Part shown: piece by piece, positions 53,840 to 63,257 of the stretch
Layout of the letters: each line of letters begins with the position of its first letter
Numbering within the stretch: position 1 is the first letter of the stretch
NCBI GenBank assembly: GCA_029251525.1
Contig: JAQXDE010000021.1
Span: forward strand, 35,759 to 99,758
Source of the DNA: Saprospiraceae bacterium
GTDB taxonomy: Bacteria; Bacteroidota; Bacteroidia; Chitinophagales; Saprospiraceae
Reading direction: 5' to 3'
Length of the DNA: 64,000 nt
The notes under the pieces: model-generated
Seen by the model: the letters and a program-made list of their open reading frames with translations, nothing else
Database searches by the model: none
What the model was told of the DNA's origin: nothing
Made by a program: the position numbers and the translations under genes

Positions 53840-55129
53840 ATGAAATTATCTAGGATATTTTTTGCGTTAGTTTTCGGACTTCTTTTAGCGTTTACTAATA
53901 CTGCCAACGCAGGAGGTGGTAATGAAGGAGAAGGAGTTGATGTAGAGGGAATTGCATTTCATCACATTGCAGATGCAAATGTCTATAATTGGAATCCTTG
54001 GATTACAATGCCTTTACCTTGTTTTTTGTATAACAAAGATACAGGTAAATGGTCAACTTTTCTTTCTAGTAAATTTCATTTTGTAGGACATCATGGAGAT
54101 GGAAGCGAGATTGTAAAAGGGTATGTTTTGAATGCAGGAAGTGTAATGAAAATTAAGAACCCAACTCCTGAGATGATGGAAGGGCATATGTCAATTGCAG
54201 GTGACCACGGCCATGATTCTCATGATGGACATGCACATCACCTATTTAGTACTGAACTTAAAACAGTTGATGGAAAAGAAAAAGAAGTTTCTTATTTCGA
54301 GAAGGATGGACAAAAATTTTATTTAGAAGATAAAACTGCGTGGGATTTTGGGGTGTTTGGTGGAGAGTTTACTTCTTTTTATGATTTTTCCATTACTAAA
54401 AATGTATTCAGTATGTTTTTAGTTTGCCTTTTTATGATACTTGTATTTCTTAGAATTACTAAAATGTACAAAACGAATGAAGGCAAAGCTCCTAGTGGGG
54501 TCCAAGGGTTCTTTGAACCAATGATTGTTTTTATCCAAGATGAGGTAGCTAAACCTTTTTTGGGTAAAAAGTGGAAACAATTTTTACCATTCTTGTTGAC
54601 AATTTTCTTTTTCATATTAGGTTTAAATCTATTTGGTCAAGTTCCGTTTTTGGGCGGATCAAATGTATCAGGAAGTCTTTCTGTAACCTTAGTGCTTGCG
54701 GTTGCGGCATTTCTTGTAGTCAATATTAGTGGGAATGCACATTACTGGGGGCACATCGTTTGGATGCCAGGAGTTCCTGCATGGTTGAAAATTGCAATTT
54801 TGACACCTGTTGAGATTATCGGTGTATTTATTAAACCAATTACTTTGATGTTGCGTTTGTTTGCTAATATCACGGCAGGTCACATGGTAATGATCATTTT
54901 TGTTAGTTTGATCTTTATAGCAAGAGATGCAGCAGGTGATGGGATTGCGTGGTTAACATCAGTTGGTTCAATAGCATTGACAATGTTTATGATGGCAATT
55001 GAGTTATTGGTTGCATTTATTCAAGCATTTGTATTTACGATTTTGACTGCCGCATATTTGAATGCATCAACTGAGGAATCACATGATCACGATCATAGCG
55101 ATTCTCATGAACATGCAGCTGCACATTAA
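53840..55129 (+). CDS. atpB: ATP synthase F0 subunit a (long form)
   Basis: Proton-channel subunit a of the F-type ATP synthase. At 429 residues it is much longer than E. coli AtpB (271). It starts with a signal-like segment (LSRIFFALVFGLLLAFTNTANA), then a large extra domain rich in His and Gly (about 25-175, with DHGHDSHDGHAHH at about 130). The core begins near residue 190. The essential Arg is in LMLRLFANITAGHMVMI, followed by IELLVAFIQAFVFTILTAAYL. The tail is His-rich again (HDHDHSDSHEHAAAH). The extended, signal-bearing form is usual in Bacteroidota. It is the first gene of the operon; atpE follows at 45 bases. Confidence 0.94.
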   Translation: MKLSRIFFALVFGLLLAFTNTANAGGGNEGEGVDVEGIAFHHIADANVYNWNPWITMPLPCFLYNKDTGKWSTFLSSKFHFVGHHGDGSEIVKGYVLNAGSVMKIKNPTPEMMEGHMSIAGDHGHDSHDGHAHHLFSTELKTVDGKEKEVSYFEKDGQKFYLEDKTAWDFGVFGGEFTSFYDFSITKNVFSMFLVCLFMILVFLRITKMYKTNEGKAPSGVQGFFEPMIVFIQDEVAKPFLGKKWKQFLPFLLTIFFFILGLNLFGQVPFLGGSNVSGSLSVTLVLAVAAFLVVNISGNAHYWGHIVWMPGVPAWLKIAILTPVEIIGVFIKPITLMLRLFANITAGHMVMIIFVSLIFIARDAAGDGIAWLTSVGSIALTMFMMAIELLVAFIQAFVFTILTAAYLNASTEESHDHDHSDSHEHAAAH

Positions 55130-55162
55130 ATTAGAATTTTAACTTTTTTTATAACCATATAA

Positions 55163-55378
<216 letters not shown>

Positions 55379-55406
55379 TATCTACTGAAAAGCAAAAAGT
55401 AAGAGC

Positions 55407-55437
55407 TGAATTCCGTCACGGTTGGTGGCGGAATTCA
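55407..55437 (+). promoter_or_regulatory. intra-operon hairpin between atpE and atpF
   Basis: TGAATTCCGTCAC (55407-55419) and GTGGCGGAATTCA (55425-55437) make a 13-bp stem with one wobble pair and a 5-base loop. No T-run follows, so it is not a simple terminator. A likely job is to protect or release the atpE mRNA so that the c subunit is made in excess (inference). Confidence 0.6.
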
Positions 55438-55482
55438 TGTTCAAAAATAATGGTTACTTTAATTTAAAAATAAAATTTAGAA

Positions 55483-55995
55483 ATGTTTTTACTAGCTAAA
55501 TTTACTCCAATATTACCTTATCCAGGATTGATTCTTTGGACTATAGTTATTTTCGGTTTGTTTTGGATTATCATGAGAAACTTTGCATTTAAACCTATCG
55601 TGGATGCATTGGAAAGAAGAGATACGAGCATCCAGAAAGCAATGGAAGATTCGAAAGCTGCAAGAGCACAGATGGATAGTTTTAGAGAAGAAAGTGCCAA
55701 GTTTCTAGGTAAAGCTCGTGGAGAGCAGTCTGCGATCATGAAAGAAGCAAGAACTGCAAAAGATGAAATAATTAATGATGCAAAAGTTCAAGCAAGACTT
55801 GAAGCTAATAAGATTGTAGGAAGTGCTCGAGCTGAGATTGATGCTGAAAAAGCCTCTGCTTTGTCAGAACTAAAAAAGAACTCTGGTGTTTTTGCGTTAG
55901 AAATAGCTGAAAAGGTTATTCAGAAACAACTAATAGGGAAAGATGATAACGAGTCTTTTGCTGATGGGTTGATTAATGATATAAAATTAAACTAA
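55483..55995 (+). CDS. atpF: ATP synthase F0 subunit b (first copy)
   Basis: 170-residue b subunit, the stator stalk between membrane and F1. N-terminal membrane helix (PGLILWTIVIFGLFWIIMR), then FAFKPIVDALERRDTSIQ, a long charged helix with Ala-rich repeats (DSKAARAQMDSFREE) and a C-terminal delta-binding part ending GLINDIKLN. It follows the atpE hairpin by 45 bases and precedes a second, different b gene by 6 bases. Both keep the full length and pattern of the family. Confidence 0.93.
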   Translation: MFLLAKFTPILPYPGLILWTIVIFGLFWIIMRNFAFKPIVDALERRDTSIQKAMEDSKAARAQMDSFREESAKFLGKARGEQSAIMKEARTAKDEIINDAKVQARLEANKIVGSARAEIDAEKASALSELKKNSGVFALEIAEKVIQKQLIGKDDNESFADGLINDIKLN

Positions 55996-56001
55996 GGAAT
56001 T

Positions 56002-56514
56002 ATGTTTTTATCTATAAGTGATTTATTGCTAAGTCCTGATTATGGCTTGTTCATTTGGACAACAGTTATTTTCTTGGTTTTTTGGTTTTTAGTAGTTAGG
56101 GCTGCAAAGAAACCAATGAGTGACATGTTAAGCCAAAGAAATTTCGAGATTCAAGAAGCTTTGGATGAAGCGGAAAAGGCTCGAATCGACATGGCTAATT
56201 TGAAAGCAGACAATGAAAAAATGATTACAGCTGCTAAAGCAGAACAAGCGCAAATCATTGCTGATGCTAAAGCTACTAAAGATCAAATCGTAGAAGAAGC
56301 AAAAGTAAAAGCAAAAGAAGAGGCAGAGAGAATTATGGCAAACGCTAAATTAGAAATTGAAAACCAGAAGAAAGTAGCTATTTCTGAGGTGAAAAATCAA
56401 TCTAGTTTAATTGCTTTAGCTATCGCAGAAAGAGTAATTAAAAAACAACTCACAGGCAACGAAGATCAAGAAACGTTGGCTAATGAATTGATCGATAATA
56501 TTAAATTAAGTTAA
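56002..56514 (+). CDS. ATP synthase F0 subunit b (second copy, b'-like)
   Basis: A second 170-residue b-type stalk protein, 6 bases after the first. Membrane helix YGLFIWTTVIFLVFWFLVV, then KKPMSDMLSQRNFEIQ, a helix with DEAEKARIDMANLKADNE and an end of ELIDNIKLS. It has exactly the same length as the first copy, shares the layout and the C-terminal motif (IAEKVIQKQLIG against IAERVIKKQLTG), but differs at most positions in the stalk. It could form a b/b' heterodimer as in cyanobacteria and chloroplasts; duplication in place is the simplest origin (inference). Most Bacteroidota operons I know have one b gene. Confidence 0.9.
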   Translation: MFLSISDLLLSPDYGLFIWTTVIFLVFWFLVVRAAKKPMSDMLSQRNFEIQEALDEAEKARIDMANLKADNEKMITAAKAEQAQIIADAKATKDQIVEEAKVKAKEEAERIMANAKLEIENQKKVAISEVKNQSSLIALAIAERVIKKQLTGNEDQETLANELIDNIKLS

Positions 56515-56552
56515 TCAGTTGTTTTTTTAATCAACTTAATAACCAATATAAA

Positions 56553-57101
56553 ATGTCAGTAGCAAAATTAGCTGGACGATATGCAAAATCTTTAATTGAC
56601 CTAGCTCAAGAGCAAGGGAAATTGGAAACTATTTTGGGCGACATTCAAGCGTTCAAAGCAGCCAACGAGAATAGAGATATGTATATGATGCTTAAAAGTC
56701 CTATCATCAACCCTACTAAAAAACGCAGTATTATTGAAGCGATTTTTGAAGAAAGTTTCGATGAGATGACTATGGCTTTTACCAATATTGTTTTGACCAA
56801 AGGTCGTGAAGAATATCTTCCAGAAATCTGTGAAGAATTCATCAACCAATATAAAGGTCTTAAGAATATCATTAGTGCAACAGTTGTTTCAGCAACTCCT
56901 TTGAAAGAAGAAACTTTGAGTAAAATCAAAGATAAAATTCATTCTGAAATGACACAAGGAGGTACAGTTGAAATTGAAACAAGAATAGATGCTTCATTGT
57001 TAGGTGGATTCGTGATCGAGATTGGAGATAGCTTATATGATGCAAGTGTCGTTACTCGATTAAACAAACTTCGTAAGGAGTTTACCGGAAGTGTAATTTA
57101 A
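56553..57101 (+). CDS. atpH: ATP synthase F1 subunit delta
   Basis: 182-residue delta subunit (OSCP) joining the b stalk to the F1 head. N-terminal helical domain: VAKLAGRYAKSLIDLAQEQGKLE and FKAANENRDMYMMLKSPIIN; C-terminal domain: IISATVVSATPLKEETL and IDASLLGGFVIEIGDSLYDASV, ending RLNKLRKEF. Normal size. It lies between the two b genes and atpA, the usual order. Confidence 0.94.
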   Translation: MSVAKLAGRYAKSLIDLAQEQGKLETILGDIQAFKAANENRDMYMMLKSPIINPTKKRSIIEAIFEESFDEMTMAFTNIVLTKGREEYLPEICEEFINQYKGLKNIISATVVSATPLKEETLSKIKDKIHSEMTQGGTVEIETRIDASLLGGFVIEIGDSLYDASVVTRLNKLRKEFTGSVI

Positions 57102-57170
57102 GAAGCCTTGAAGATTTTCAATAAGCTTCATTCTAATAAACAATTTTTTTAATCATAAAATCTAAAGATT

Positions 57171-58772
57171 ATGGTAGGTGTTAAACCTGACGAAATATCC
57201 GCAATCTTAAAACAGCAATTATCTGGTTTTCAAACTGCGGCAGAACTCGAAGAAGTAGGTACTGTTCTAGAAGTAGGTGACGGTATTGCTCGTGTTTACG
57301 GACTTACTCAAGCGCAAGCGGGGGAGTTGGTAGAATTCGAAACCGGAGTTCAAGCTATCGTATTGAACCTTGAGGAAGATAACGTAGGGGTTGTATTGTT
57401 AGGAGATGGTGACGGTATCCGAGAAGGTTCTAAAGTACGTCGTACTAGTCGTATCGCATCTCTTGAAGTAGGAGAAGGTATGGTAGGACGTGTTGTAAAT
57501 CCACTTGGACAACCTATTGATGGTAAAGGTCCAATCGAAGGAAAGACATATCAAATGCCTATCGAAAGAAAAGCACCTGGTGTAATTTACAGACAACCTG
57601 TAAACGAACCACTTCAAACTGGAATCAAAGCAATCGATGCTATGATTCCAATTGGAAGAGGACAACGGGAATTAATTATTGGTGACCGTCAGACGGGGAA
57701 AACTGCCATCGCAGTTGATACTATCATCAATCAGAAAGAATTTTATGATAGAGGTGAACCTGTATTCTGCATTTATGTAGCTTCTGGCCAGAAAGCATCT
57801 ACAGTTGCAAACGTTGCTCAAACATTGGAAGAAAATGGAGCAATGGCTTATACTGTAATTGTCTCATCTTCTGCAGCTGATCCAGCACCACTCCAATTTT
57901 ATGCACCATTCGCTGGAGCTGCAATTGGAGAGTTTTTTAGAGATACAGGTCGACCTGCATTGATTGTTTTTGATGATTTATCAAAGCAAGCAGTTGCATA
58001 TCGTGAGGTATCATTATTGCTTAGACGACCTCCAGGTCGTGAGGCATATCCTGGAGATGTATTTTACTTACACTCTCGTTTATTGGAGCGTGCTGCGAAA
58101 GTTATCGCTAACGATGACATCGCAAGAAGCATGAATGATTTACCTGAATCATTGGCTAATGCAAAAGATGACAAAGGACAGCCACTCGTAAAAGGTGGAG
58201 GATCTTTGACAGCATTACCTATAATTGAAACTCAAGCGGGTGATGTATCAGCATATATTCCAACTAACGTAATTTCGATTACGGATGGACAGATTTTCTT
58301 GGAGTCAAACTTATTCAACGCTGGTGTGCGTCCTGCAATTAATGTAGGGGTATCAGTATCACGGGTAGGAGGTTCTGCTCAGATTAAATCGATGAAAAAG
58401 GTATCTGGTACATTGAAGTTGGATCAAGCATCTTACCGAGAGTTAGAGGCATTCTCTAAATTTGGTTCTGATCTGGATGCTGCAACTACTGCAATTTTAG
58501 GAAAAGGGGAGAGAAACGTGGAAATCTTGAAACAACCACAATACTCTCCAATGTCTGTAGAGAAGCAAGTTGCAATCATTTACTTAGGTTCAAAAGGGTT
58601 ACTTCAAAATGTACCTGTTAATAAGGTAAAAGAATTTGAGGAAATGTTCTTGACTACTTTGGAGCAAAAACACCCAGAAGTGTTGAGTACTTTCAAAGGA
58701 GGTAAATTGACTGATGATGCAACAAGCACAGTTGAAAAATTAGCAGCAGAAATGTCTGCTCAGTATAAATAA
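57171..58772 (+). CDS. atpA: ATP synthase F1 subunit alpha
   Basis: 533-residue regulatory nucleotide-binding subunit of F1. P-loop [13 protein letters not shown] (about 167-178), [13 protein letters not shown] near the start, the DELSD-like region [29 protein letters not shown], and the arginine-finger segment [15 protein letters not shown]. Codons look optimised. The catalytic beta subunit (atpD) and epsilon (atpC) are not in this operon, which ends with atpG; in this phylum they usually form a separate locus. Confidence 0.98.
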   Translation: MVGVKPDEISAILKQQLSGFQTAAELEEVGTVLEVGDGIARVYGLTQAQAGELVEFETGVQAIVLNLEEDNVGVVLLGDGDGIREGSKVRRTSRIASLEVGEGMVGRVVNPLGQPIDGKGPIEGKTYQMPIERKAPGVIYRQPVNEPLQTGIKAIDAMIPIGRGQRELIIGDRQTGKTAIAVDTIINQKEFYDRGEPVFCIYVASGQKASTVANVAQTLEENGAMAYTVIVSSSAADPAPLQFYAPFAGAAIGEFFRDTGRPALIVFDDLSKQAVAYREVSLLLRRPPGREAYPGDVFYLHSRLLERAAKVIANDDIARSMNDLPESLANAKDDKGQPLVKGGGSLTALPIIETQAGDVSAYIPTNVISITDGQIFLESNLFNAGVRPAINVGVSVSRVGGSAQIKSMKKVSGTLKLDQASYRELEAFSKFGSDLDAATTAILGKGERNVEILKQPQYSPMSVEKQVAIIYLGSKGLLQNVPVNKVKEFEEMFLTTLEQKHPEVLSTFKGGKLTDDATSTVEKLAAEMSAQYK

Positions 58773-58775
58773 TCA

Positions 58776-58877
58776 TTTTGAATTTTGAATTTTGAATTTT
58801 GAATTTTCCCCAAAATTATGATGAGGGAATTGATTTAAAATTCATTATTTAGAATTCAAAATTAGACATTCAAAATT
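58776..58877. repeat. TTTTGAA heptamer array and inverted TTCAAAA copies between atpA and atpG
   Basis: Four exact copies of TTTTGAA run head to tail at 58776-58803 and continue into TTTT. Inverse-type copies (AATTCAAAATT at 58853-58863 and ATTCAAAATT at 58868-58877) lie just before the atpG ATG. Left and right parts can pair in RNA. A simple repeat inside an operon could vary by slippage and tune atpG translation (inference). Confidence 0.8.
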
Positions 58878-58882
58878 AAACC

Positions 58883-59773
58883 ATGGGTGCTAATTTAAAA
58901 GAAGTAAGAGATAGAATTTCGTCGGTAAAATCGACACAACAAATCACCAAAGCCATGAAGATGGTTTCTGCAGCTAAGCTCCGTCGAGCAACAGATGCAA
59001 TTGTTCAGATGCGTCCGTATGCGAATAAGTTGAATGATATGTTGAAAAATATTCTTTCAAATATTGAAGGTGGTGCTAACACAACATTTGGGCAAGAACG
59101 AGTAGTTGAAAGTGCAGCAGTTGTTGTAGTAACTTCCAATAGAGGTTTGGCAGGTGCATTCAATACGAATGTAATTAAATCTGCTGTAGCAACAATTGAT
59201 CAAAGATTTTCAAAGCAACGAGCTGCTGGAAAATTGACTATTGTTTGTATTGGGAAAAAGGGATATGAATATTTCAAAAAACGTTACACAGATTGTACAA
59301 TTGTGAATGACTATGTTGAAATTTTCAGTGATCTTAGTTTCGATAATATTGCTCAAGTTTCTCAAGTGTTGATGGATAGCTTTGAGGAAAGAGAATTTGA
59401 TGCGGTTACCGTTTCTTATAGTCGATTCAAAAATGCGGGAATGCAATTTGCTGAAACACATCAATTTTTACCAGTTGAGAAACTGGAAACTTCTGGTGGG
59501 AATAAGCATCGAGCAGATTATATTTTTGAACCAAGTGAAAAGGAATTGTTGGAAAAATTAGTTCCAAGTATTCTTCAAACTACTTTCCAGAAATTCTTAC
59601 TCGATACTCATGCGTCTGAGCATGGTGCTCGAATGACTGCAATGGATAAAGCAACTGAAAATGCAGAAGAGTTAATCAAAGATATGAAGATTGTCTATAA
59701 CAAAGCTCGCCAAGAAGCAATTACTAAAGAACTTTCGGAAATCGTTGGTGGAGCTGCTGCTTTGGAAGGATAG
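58883..59773 (+). CDS. atpG: ATP synthase F1 subunit gamma
   Basis: 296-residue central shaft subunit that turns with the c-ring. N-terminal coiled coil: LKEVRDRISSVKSTQQITKA followed by MKMVSAAKLRRA, and the C-terminal partner HGARMTAMDKATENAEELI and YNKARQEAITKELSEIVGGA. The middle alpha-beta domain starts VVVVTSNRGLAGAFNTNV. Normal length. It is the last gene of the operon; a terminator lies about 60 bases downstream. The gap to atpA is unusually long (110 bases) and holds the heptamer repeat. Confidence 0.96.
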   Translation: MGANLKEVRDRISSVKSTQQITKAMKMVSAAKLRRATDAIVQMRPYANKLNDMLKNILSNIEGGANTTFGQERVVESAAVVVVTSNRGLAGAFNTNVIKSAVATIDQRFSKQRAAGKLTIVCIGKKGYEYFKKRYTDCTIVNDYVEIFSDLSFDNIAQVSQVLMDSFEEREFDAVTVSYSRFKNAGMQFAETHQFLPVEKLETSGGNKHRADYIFEPSEKELLEKLVPSILQTTFQKFLLDTHASEHGARMTAMDKATENAEELIKDMKIVYNKARQEAITKELSEIVGGAAALEG

Positions 59774-59831
59774 TCATAATACGAATAACTTATTAGTTAC
59801 CAGAAGATTTAAATTATTAAAAAAATATAGA

Positions 59832-59861
59832 AGCCTTGCTCGTTGAGCAGGGCTTTTTTTA
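59832..59861 (+). terminator. intrinsic terminator of the ATP synthase operon
   Basis: AGCCTTGCTC (59832-59841) pairs with GAGCAGGGCT (59845-59854) with one wobble pair and a 3-base loop, followed by T6. Confidence 0.9.
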
Positions 59862-60049
59862 TTTTTTTACAATTTAATCAACTTTTAAATCTTGTTTAAT
59901 TTTTCAAAGAATTAATTCTTATATTTCGAGTTCGTTTTAAAATAACAAACTGATTGATCAAACTCAACTTTAATCAAACTCTTTCGTTTTAAAATTAATG
60001 AATTTGATTTTTGTTTTTTTGTGAAATCAAAATATGTAATACCTTTTTT

Positions 60050-61045
60050 ATGAAAGCAGTAATTCCCGTAGCTGGAGCAGGTACCAACCTAAGACCGTTA
60101 ACTTACACGCAACCTAAACCTTTGATTCCGGTTGCAGGGAAAACTATAATTTCATTTATTATCGAACAACTCGTCGAAGCAGGTGTCACAGACTTTGTTT
60201 TCATCATCGGCTATCTAGGCGAAAAAATTAAAAATTTTGTTGAAAAGAACTACCCTAATATCAATATGGAGTTTGTAAACCAAGAAGAACGCTTTGGTTT
60301 AGGACATGCAATTTGGACAGCAAGAGATGTATTGAGAAATGAAGATGGGATTTTTATAATTTTAGGAGATACAATTTTTGATGTTGATTTGGAAAAAATG
60401 TTAAAAAGTCCAGACTCCTGTGTTGGTGTTCAAAAAGTAGATGATCCACGAAATTTTGGAGTTGTAGAAAAAGGAGAAGATGGAATGGTAAGTAAGGTCA
60501 TTGAGAAACCAAAGATTCCAAAATCAAATTTGGCAATGGTTGGTTTATATAAAATAGATGATGTCAATTTATTACTGGATAGTATTCAATATAATATAGA
60601 AAATGATATTCGTACATATAGTGAATTCCAGTTAACTGATGGTCTCCAAGGGATGATTGAGAAAGGAGCAAAATTTACAACAATGCCTGTGGATAATTGG
60701 TTTGACTGCGGAAAAAAAGAAATTCTTTTAGAAACAAATGCGATGCTTCTCAATAAGCAAAGTTATGGTTCCTCTAACCTCCCTCACTTTGAAGGTACAA
60801 TAATTATTCATCCAGTTAGCATTGGGGAGAACTGTGAAATTCAAAATTCAATTATAGGACCTCATGTAACAATTGGAAACAATACAGTCATTGATTATGC
60901 AATTATAAAAGATTCTATCATCGGTAGTTATGCCTCGATCGCAAACATAGTTTTGCAAAATAGCGTTATTGGAAGTGATGCTGCGATTAAAGGTTGGAGT
61001 CAAAGTCTAAATATTGGAGATAATACTGAAATAGATTTTTCTTAA
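60050..61045 (+). CDS. sugar-phosphate nucleotidyltransferase
   Basis: 331-residue NDP-sugar pyrophosphorylase, activating a sugar 1-phosphate with an NTP. N-terminal catalytic domain: AVIPVAGAGTNLRPLTYTQP with the GxGxxLRPLT loop and the KPLIPVAGK lysine; ILGDTIF and NWFDCGKKE with the metal/sugar contacts. C-terminal left-handed beta helix with hexapeptide repeats from about 240 (VSIGENCEI, VTIGNNTVI, SIIGSYASI, SVIGSDAAI). I took the ATG at 60050, where the fold begins, rather than one 13 codons upstream. Could be glucose-1-phosphate thymidylyl- or uridylyltransferase, or an archaeal-type GlmU-like enzyme; the specificity is open. Supplies cell-surface sugar synthesis (inference). Confidence 0.9.
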   Translation: MKAVIPVAGAGTNLRPLTYTQPKPLIPVAGKTIISFIIEQLVEAGVTDFVFIIGYLGEKIKNFVEKNYPNINMEFVNQEERFGLGHAIWTARDVLRNEDGIFIILGDTIFDVDLEKMLKSPDSCVGVQKVDDPRNFGVVEKGEDGMVSKVIEKPKIPKSNLAMVGLYKIDDVNLLLDSIQYNIENDIRTYSEFQLTDGLQGMIEKGAKFTTMPVDNWFDCGKKEILLETNAMLLNKQSYGSSNLPHFEGTIIIHPVSIGENCEIQNSIIGPHVTIGNNTVIDYAIIKDSIIGSYASIANIVLQNSVIGSDAAIKGWSQSLNIGDNTEIDFS

Positions 61046-61075
61046 CAAAATTTTTAAGTTGAATCCAATTATATT

Positions 61076-61813
61076 TTAAAAATGACATAAATGCCCATTT
61101 ACTCTCAACCACTCTTCCTTTTCCTTATAATTTGGCATTGCACCACTTACTAGTTTCCAAAATCTATCTGAGTGATTTAATTCAATTAAGTGAGCCAACT
61201 CATGGATAATTACATAATCAACCACATCATCTGGTGCAAATAATAACCGAGTTGAAAGATTTAAATTTCCTTGGTTCGAACAACTTCCCCAATTTGATTG
61301 ATTATACTTGAAGTTTAAACTTTTGATAGGCATATTGAAATGCATATTATTAAACTCATTTACACGCCGTGAAATTTCAGGTTTAAAATCATTTCCCACA
61401 ACTCGACTTAATAAATGTTTGATTGCTTTTTGTAAATGTGCTTCTGAATCATATTTACTAAGTTTCAGATGAAGTATTCCATTTTTTAGATTAGCGGTGT
61501 GAGTCTTTTTCCCCAAAAAACTAAATTTCAAGATATACGAACGAGCACCAACTTTTAAGACATCGCCATCTTGATAATTTTTCCCAAAAAAACGTACGTG
61601 TAAATCTTTGTGTTTTGCAAACTGTTCATTAACCCAGTTTGCAAACCAGGCGAGTTGTTCCTTTTGTTGACTACTTGTCAATAGATTTGGCATTCTTAAA
61701 ATCACATATTGTTTTCCAAAGGAGGCACGCACATTACTACGCTTTTCATGATACACTTTTACAGGTACCTGCTTCCCTTGGACTTCTAGATATGTTTTTT
61801 GAACTTTTGACAT
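61076..61813 (-). CDS. YgjP/SprT-like metallopeptidase-fold protein (DUF45)
   Basis: 245-residue protein of the DUF45 (YgjP-like) family. The zinc motif is VIIHELAHLIELNHSDRFW: HELAH plus a third His downstream, followed by the F-W signature of the family. NWGSCSNQGNLNLSTRLLFAP and LRVNGHLCHF at the end also fit. Usually annotated as M48-like or SprT-like peptidase; the substrate is unknown. It is on the minus strand, 9 bases after serC, so it is probably co-transcribed with it. Confidence 0.9.
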   Translation of the reverse strand: MSKVQKTYLEVQGKQVPVKVYHEKRSNVRASFGKQYVILRMPNLLTSSQQKEQLAWFANWVNEQFAKHKDLHVRFFGKNYQDGDVLKVGARSYILKFSFLGKKTHTANLKNGILHLKLSKYDSEAHLQKAIKHLLSRVVGNDFKPEISRRVNEFNNMHFNMPIKSLNFKYNQSNWGSCSNQGNLNLSTRLLFAPDDVVDYVIIHELAHLIELNHSDRFWKLVSGAMPNYKEKEEWLRVNGHLCHF

Positions 61814-61822
61814 TTAAAGTTC

Positions 61823-62911
61823 TTAAGTATTTTTGTTAGCGAAATCTTTCATCACATCTACCAATACTTGAACACTTTCTATTGGCATAGCATTATAAAT
61901 AGATGCTCTAAATCCTCCAACTGATCGATGGCCTTTTAATCCCACACAATCTGCATTAGCACATGCTTCTAAAAAAGCAGTTTCTTTTTCTGTATTTTTC
62001 ATCTTAAATGTAACGTTCATCAAAGAACGATCTTCAATGTGAGTAGTTCCTTCGAACATAGGATTAGCATCAATCTCATCATAAAGCAATTTTGCTTTAG
62101 CTTCATTTTTTAACGCCATAGCTGCAACTCCACCATTTTCTTTCACCCAACGCATCGTTAGCATGGAAACAAAAATAGGAAAGGTAGGAGGTGTGTTAAA
62201 CATAGATCCTTTTGTAATGTGAGTATTATAATCTAGCATTGTAGGAATTGGTCTTCCAGATTTGCCTAATAAATCTTTATTGACAATAATTAGAGTAACT
62301 CCAGCAGGACCCATGTTTTTTTGTGCACCACAGTAGATAAGTCCAAATTTACTTACATCGATTGGACGGCTAAAAATATCAGAAGACATATCACAAACAA
62401 TAGGTACATTTGTTTCTGGAAAGGAATGGTGTTGTGTTCCAAAAACAGTATTATTACTAGTCATGTGTATATAAGTAGCATCAGTTGGGACTTCATAATC
62501 TTTGGGAATAGAAGTATAATTACTTTCTTTCGAGGATGCTAAAACATTTACATTACCAAATAGCTTTGCTTCCTTGATTGCTTTGTCTGACCAAGTTCCT
62601 GTGTTAATATAACAAACTGTTCCATCTTGAGGTAATAAATTCATTGGAGCCATGTAGAATTGAGAACTTGCTCCTCCAGTTAAAAATAATACCTCATAAT
62701 TATCATCTAGGTCGAGAAGCTCTTTTGTTAGACTGATTGCCTCTTCAACCACTTCTACGAACTGTTTACTCCGATGAGAGATTTCCAAAATGGATAAACC
62801 CATATTAGAAAAATTTTCAATTGCAGCTGATGCTTGTTTTAAAACAGTTGCAGGTAGGATTGCTGGGCCCGCAAAAAAATTATGTTTCTTTTTTGTGATT
62901 GGAATACTCAT
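61823..62911 (-). CDS. serC: phosphoserine aminotransferase
   Basis: SerC makes phosphoserine from 3-phosphohydroxypyruvate with glutamate, in serine biosynthesis (and is used in pyridoxine synthesis in some bacteria). Class V aminotransferase: HNFFAGPAILP at the start, MGLSILEISHRSKQF, FLTGGASSQFYM, CDMSSDIFSRPID and the PLP lysine in YCGAQKNMGPAGVT, then VGGFRASIYNAMP near the end. 362 residues, normal. serA is not next to it. It is read before the DUF45 peptidase gene on the same strand. Confidence 0.97.
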   Translation of the reverse strand: MSIPITKKKHNFFAGPAILPATVLKQASAAIENFSNMGLSILEISHRSKQFVEVVEEAISLTKELLDLDDNYEVLFLTGGASSQFYMAPMNLLPQDGTVCYINTGTWSDKAIKEAKLFGNVNVLASSKESNYTSIPKDYEVPTDATYIHMTSNNTVFGTQHHSFPETNVPIVCDMSSDIFSRPIDVSKFGLIYCGAQKNMGPAGVTLIIVNKDLLGKSGRPIPTMLDYNTHITKGSMFNTPPTFPIFVSMLTMRWVKENGGVAAMALKNEAKAKLLYDEIDANPMFEGTTHIEDRSLMNVTFKMKNTEKETAFLEACANADCVGLKGHRSVGGFRASIYNAMPIESVQVLVDVMKDFANKNT

Positions 62912-63257
62912 TATGATTTAAAGTTAGGTGAAAAAAACAAAGGACAAAAATAGATTTTTTAAAAACAGAATGCCATAAAAACTGATTAAAATTCACAAGG
63001 GTAAGGAAAATTAAATTTATTTGAATTGATGAAAATTGTAAAAAATGATTATTAAAAAAATGAATCTAAGGTAGAAGTACAATATAAATAAAGTAAATCC
63101 AAAAATCATATTGTCTTAGTATATATCTAATAACAATATAGTTATCCTATATTGTTTTGGAGGATATGTTAAAGTAATAAGAATGTGCATAGCGGCTATG
63201 TTATTTATCTATTTTTATTTGGATATAATTATTATGTCTAACTAAAATGCCTTCAAA
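62912..63257. other. intergenic stretch between serC and the HTH gene
   Basis: 346 AT-rich bases. On the minus strand TATTTTTG (62945-62952) could be the -7 box of serC, 33 bases before its ATG, though without a clear -33. Short inverted elements around 63117-63155 (ATATTG/CAATAT) are seen. No gene or tRNA. Confidence 0.5.

Noticed and set aside
58776..58807. CRISPR-like repeat
   Set aside because: Units are only 7 bases without spacers; it is a simple tandem repeat.
60040..60047. -7 box TACCTTTT at the nucleotidyltransferase start
   Set aside because: It would put the transcription start inside the ATG, and the last base does not fit.
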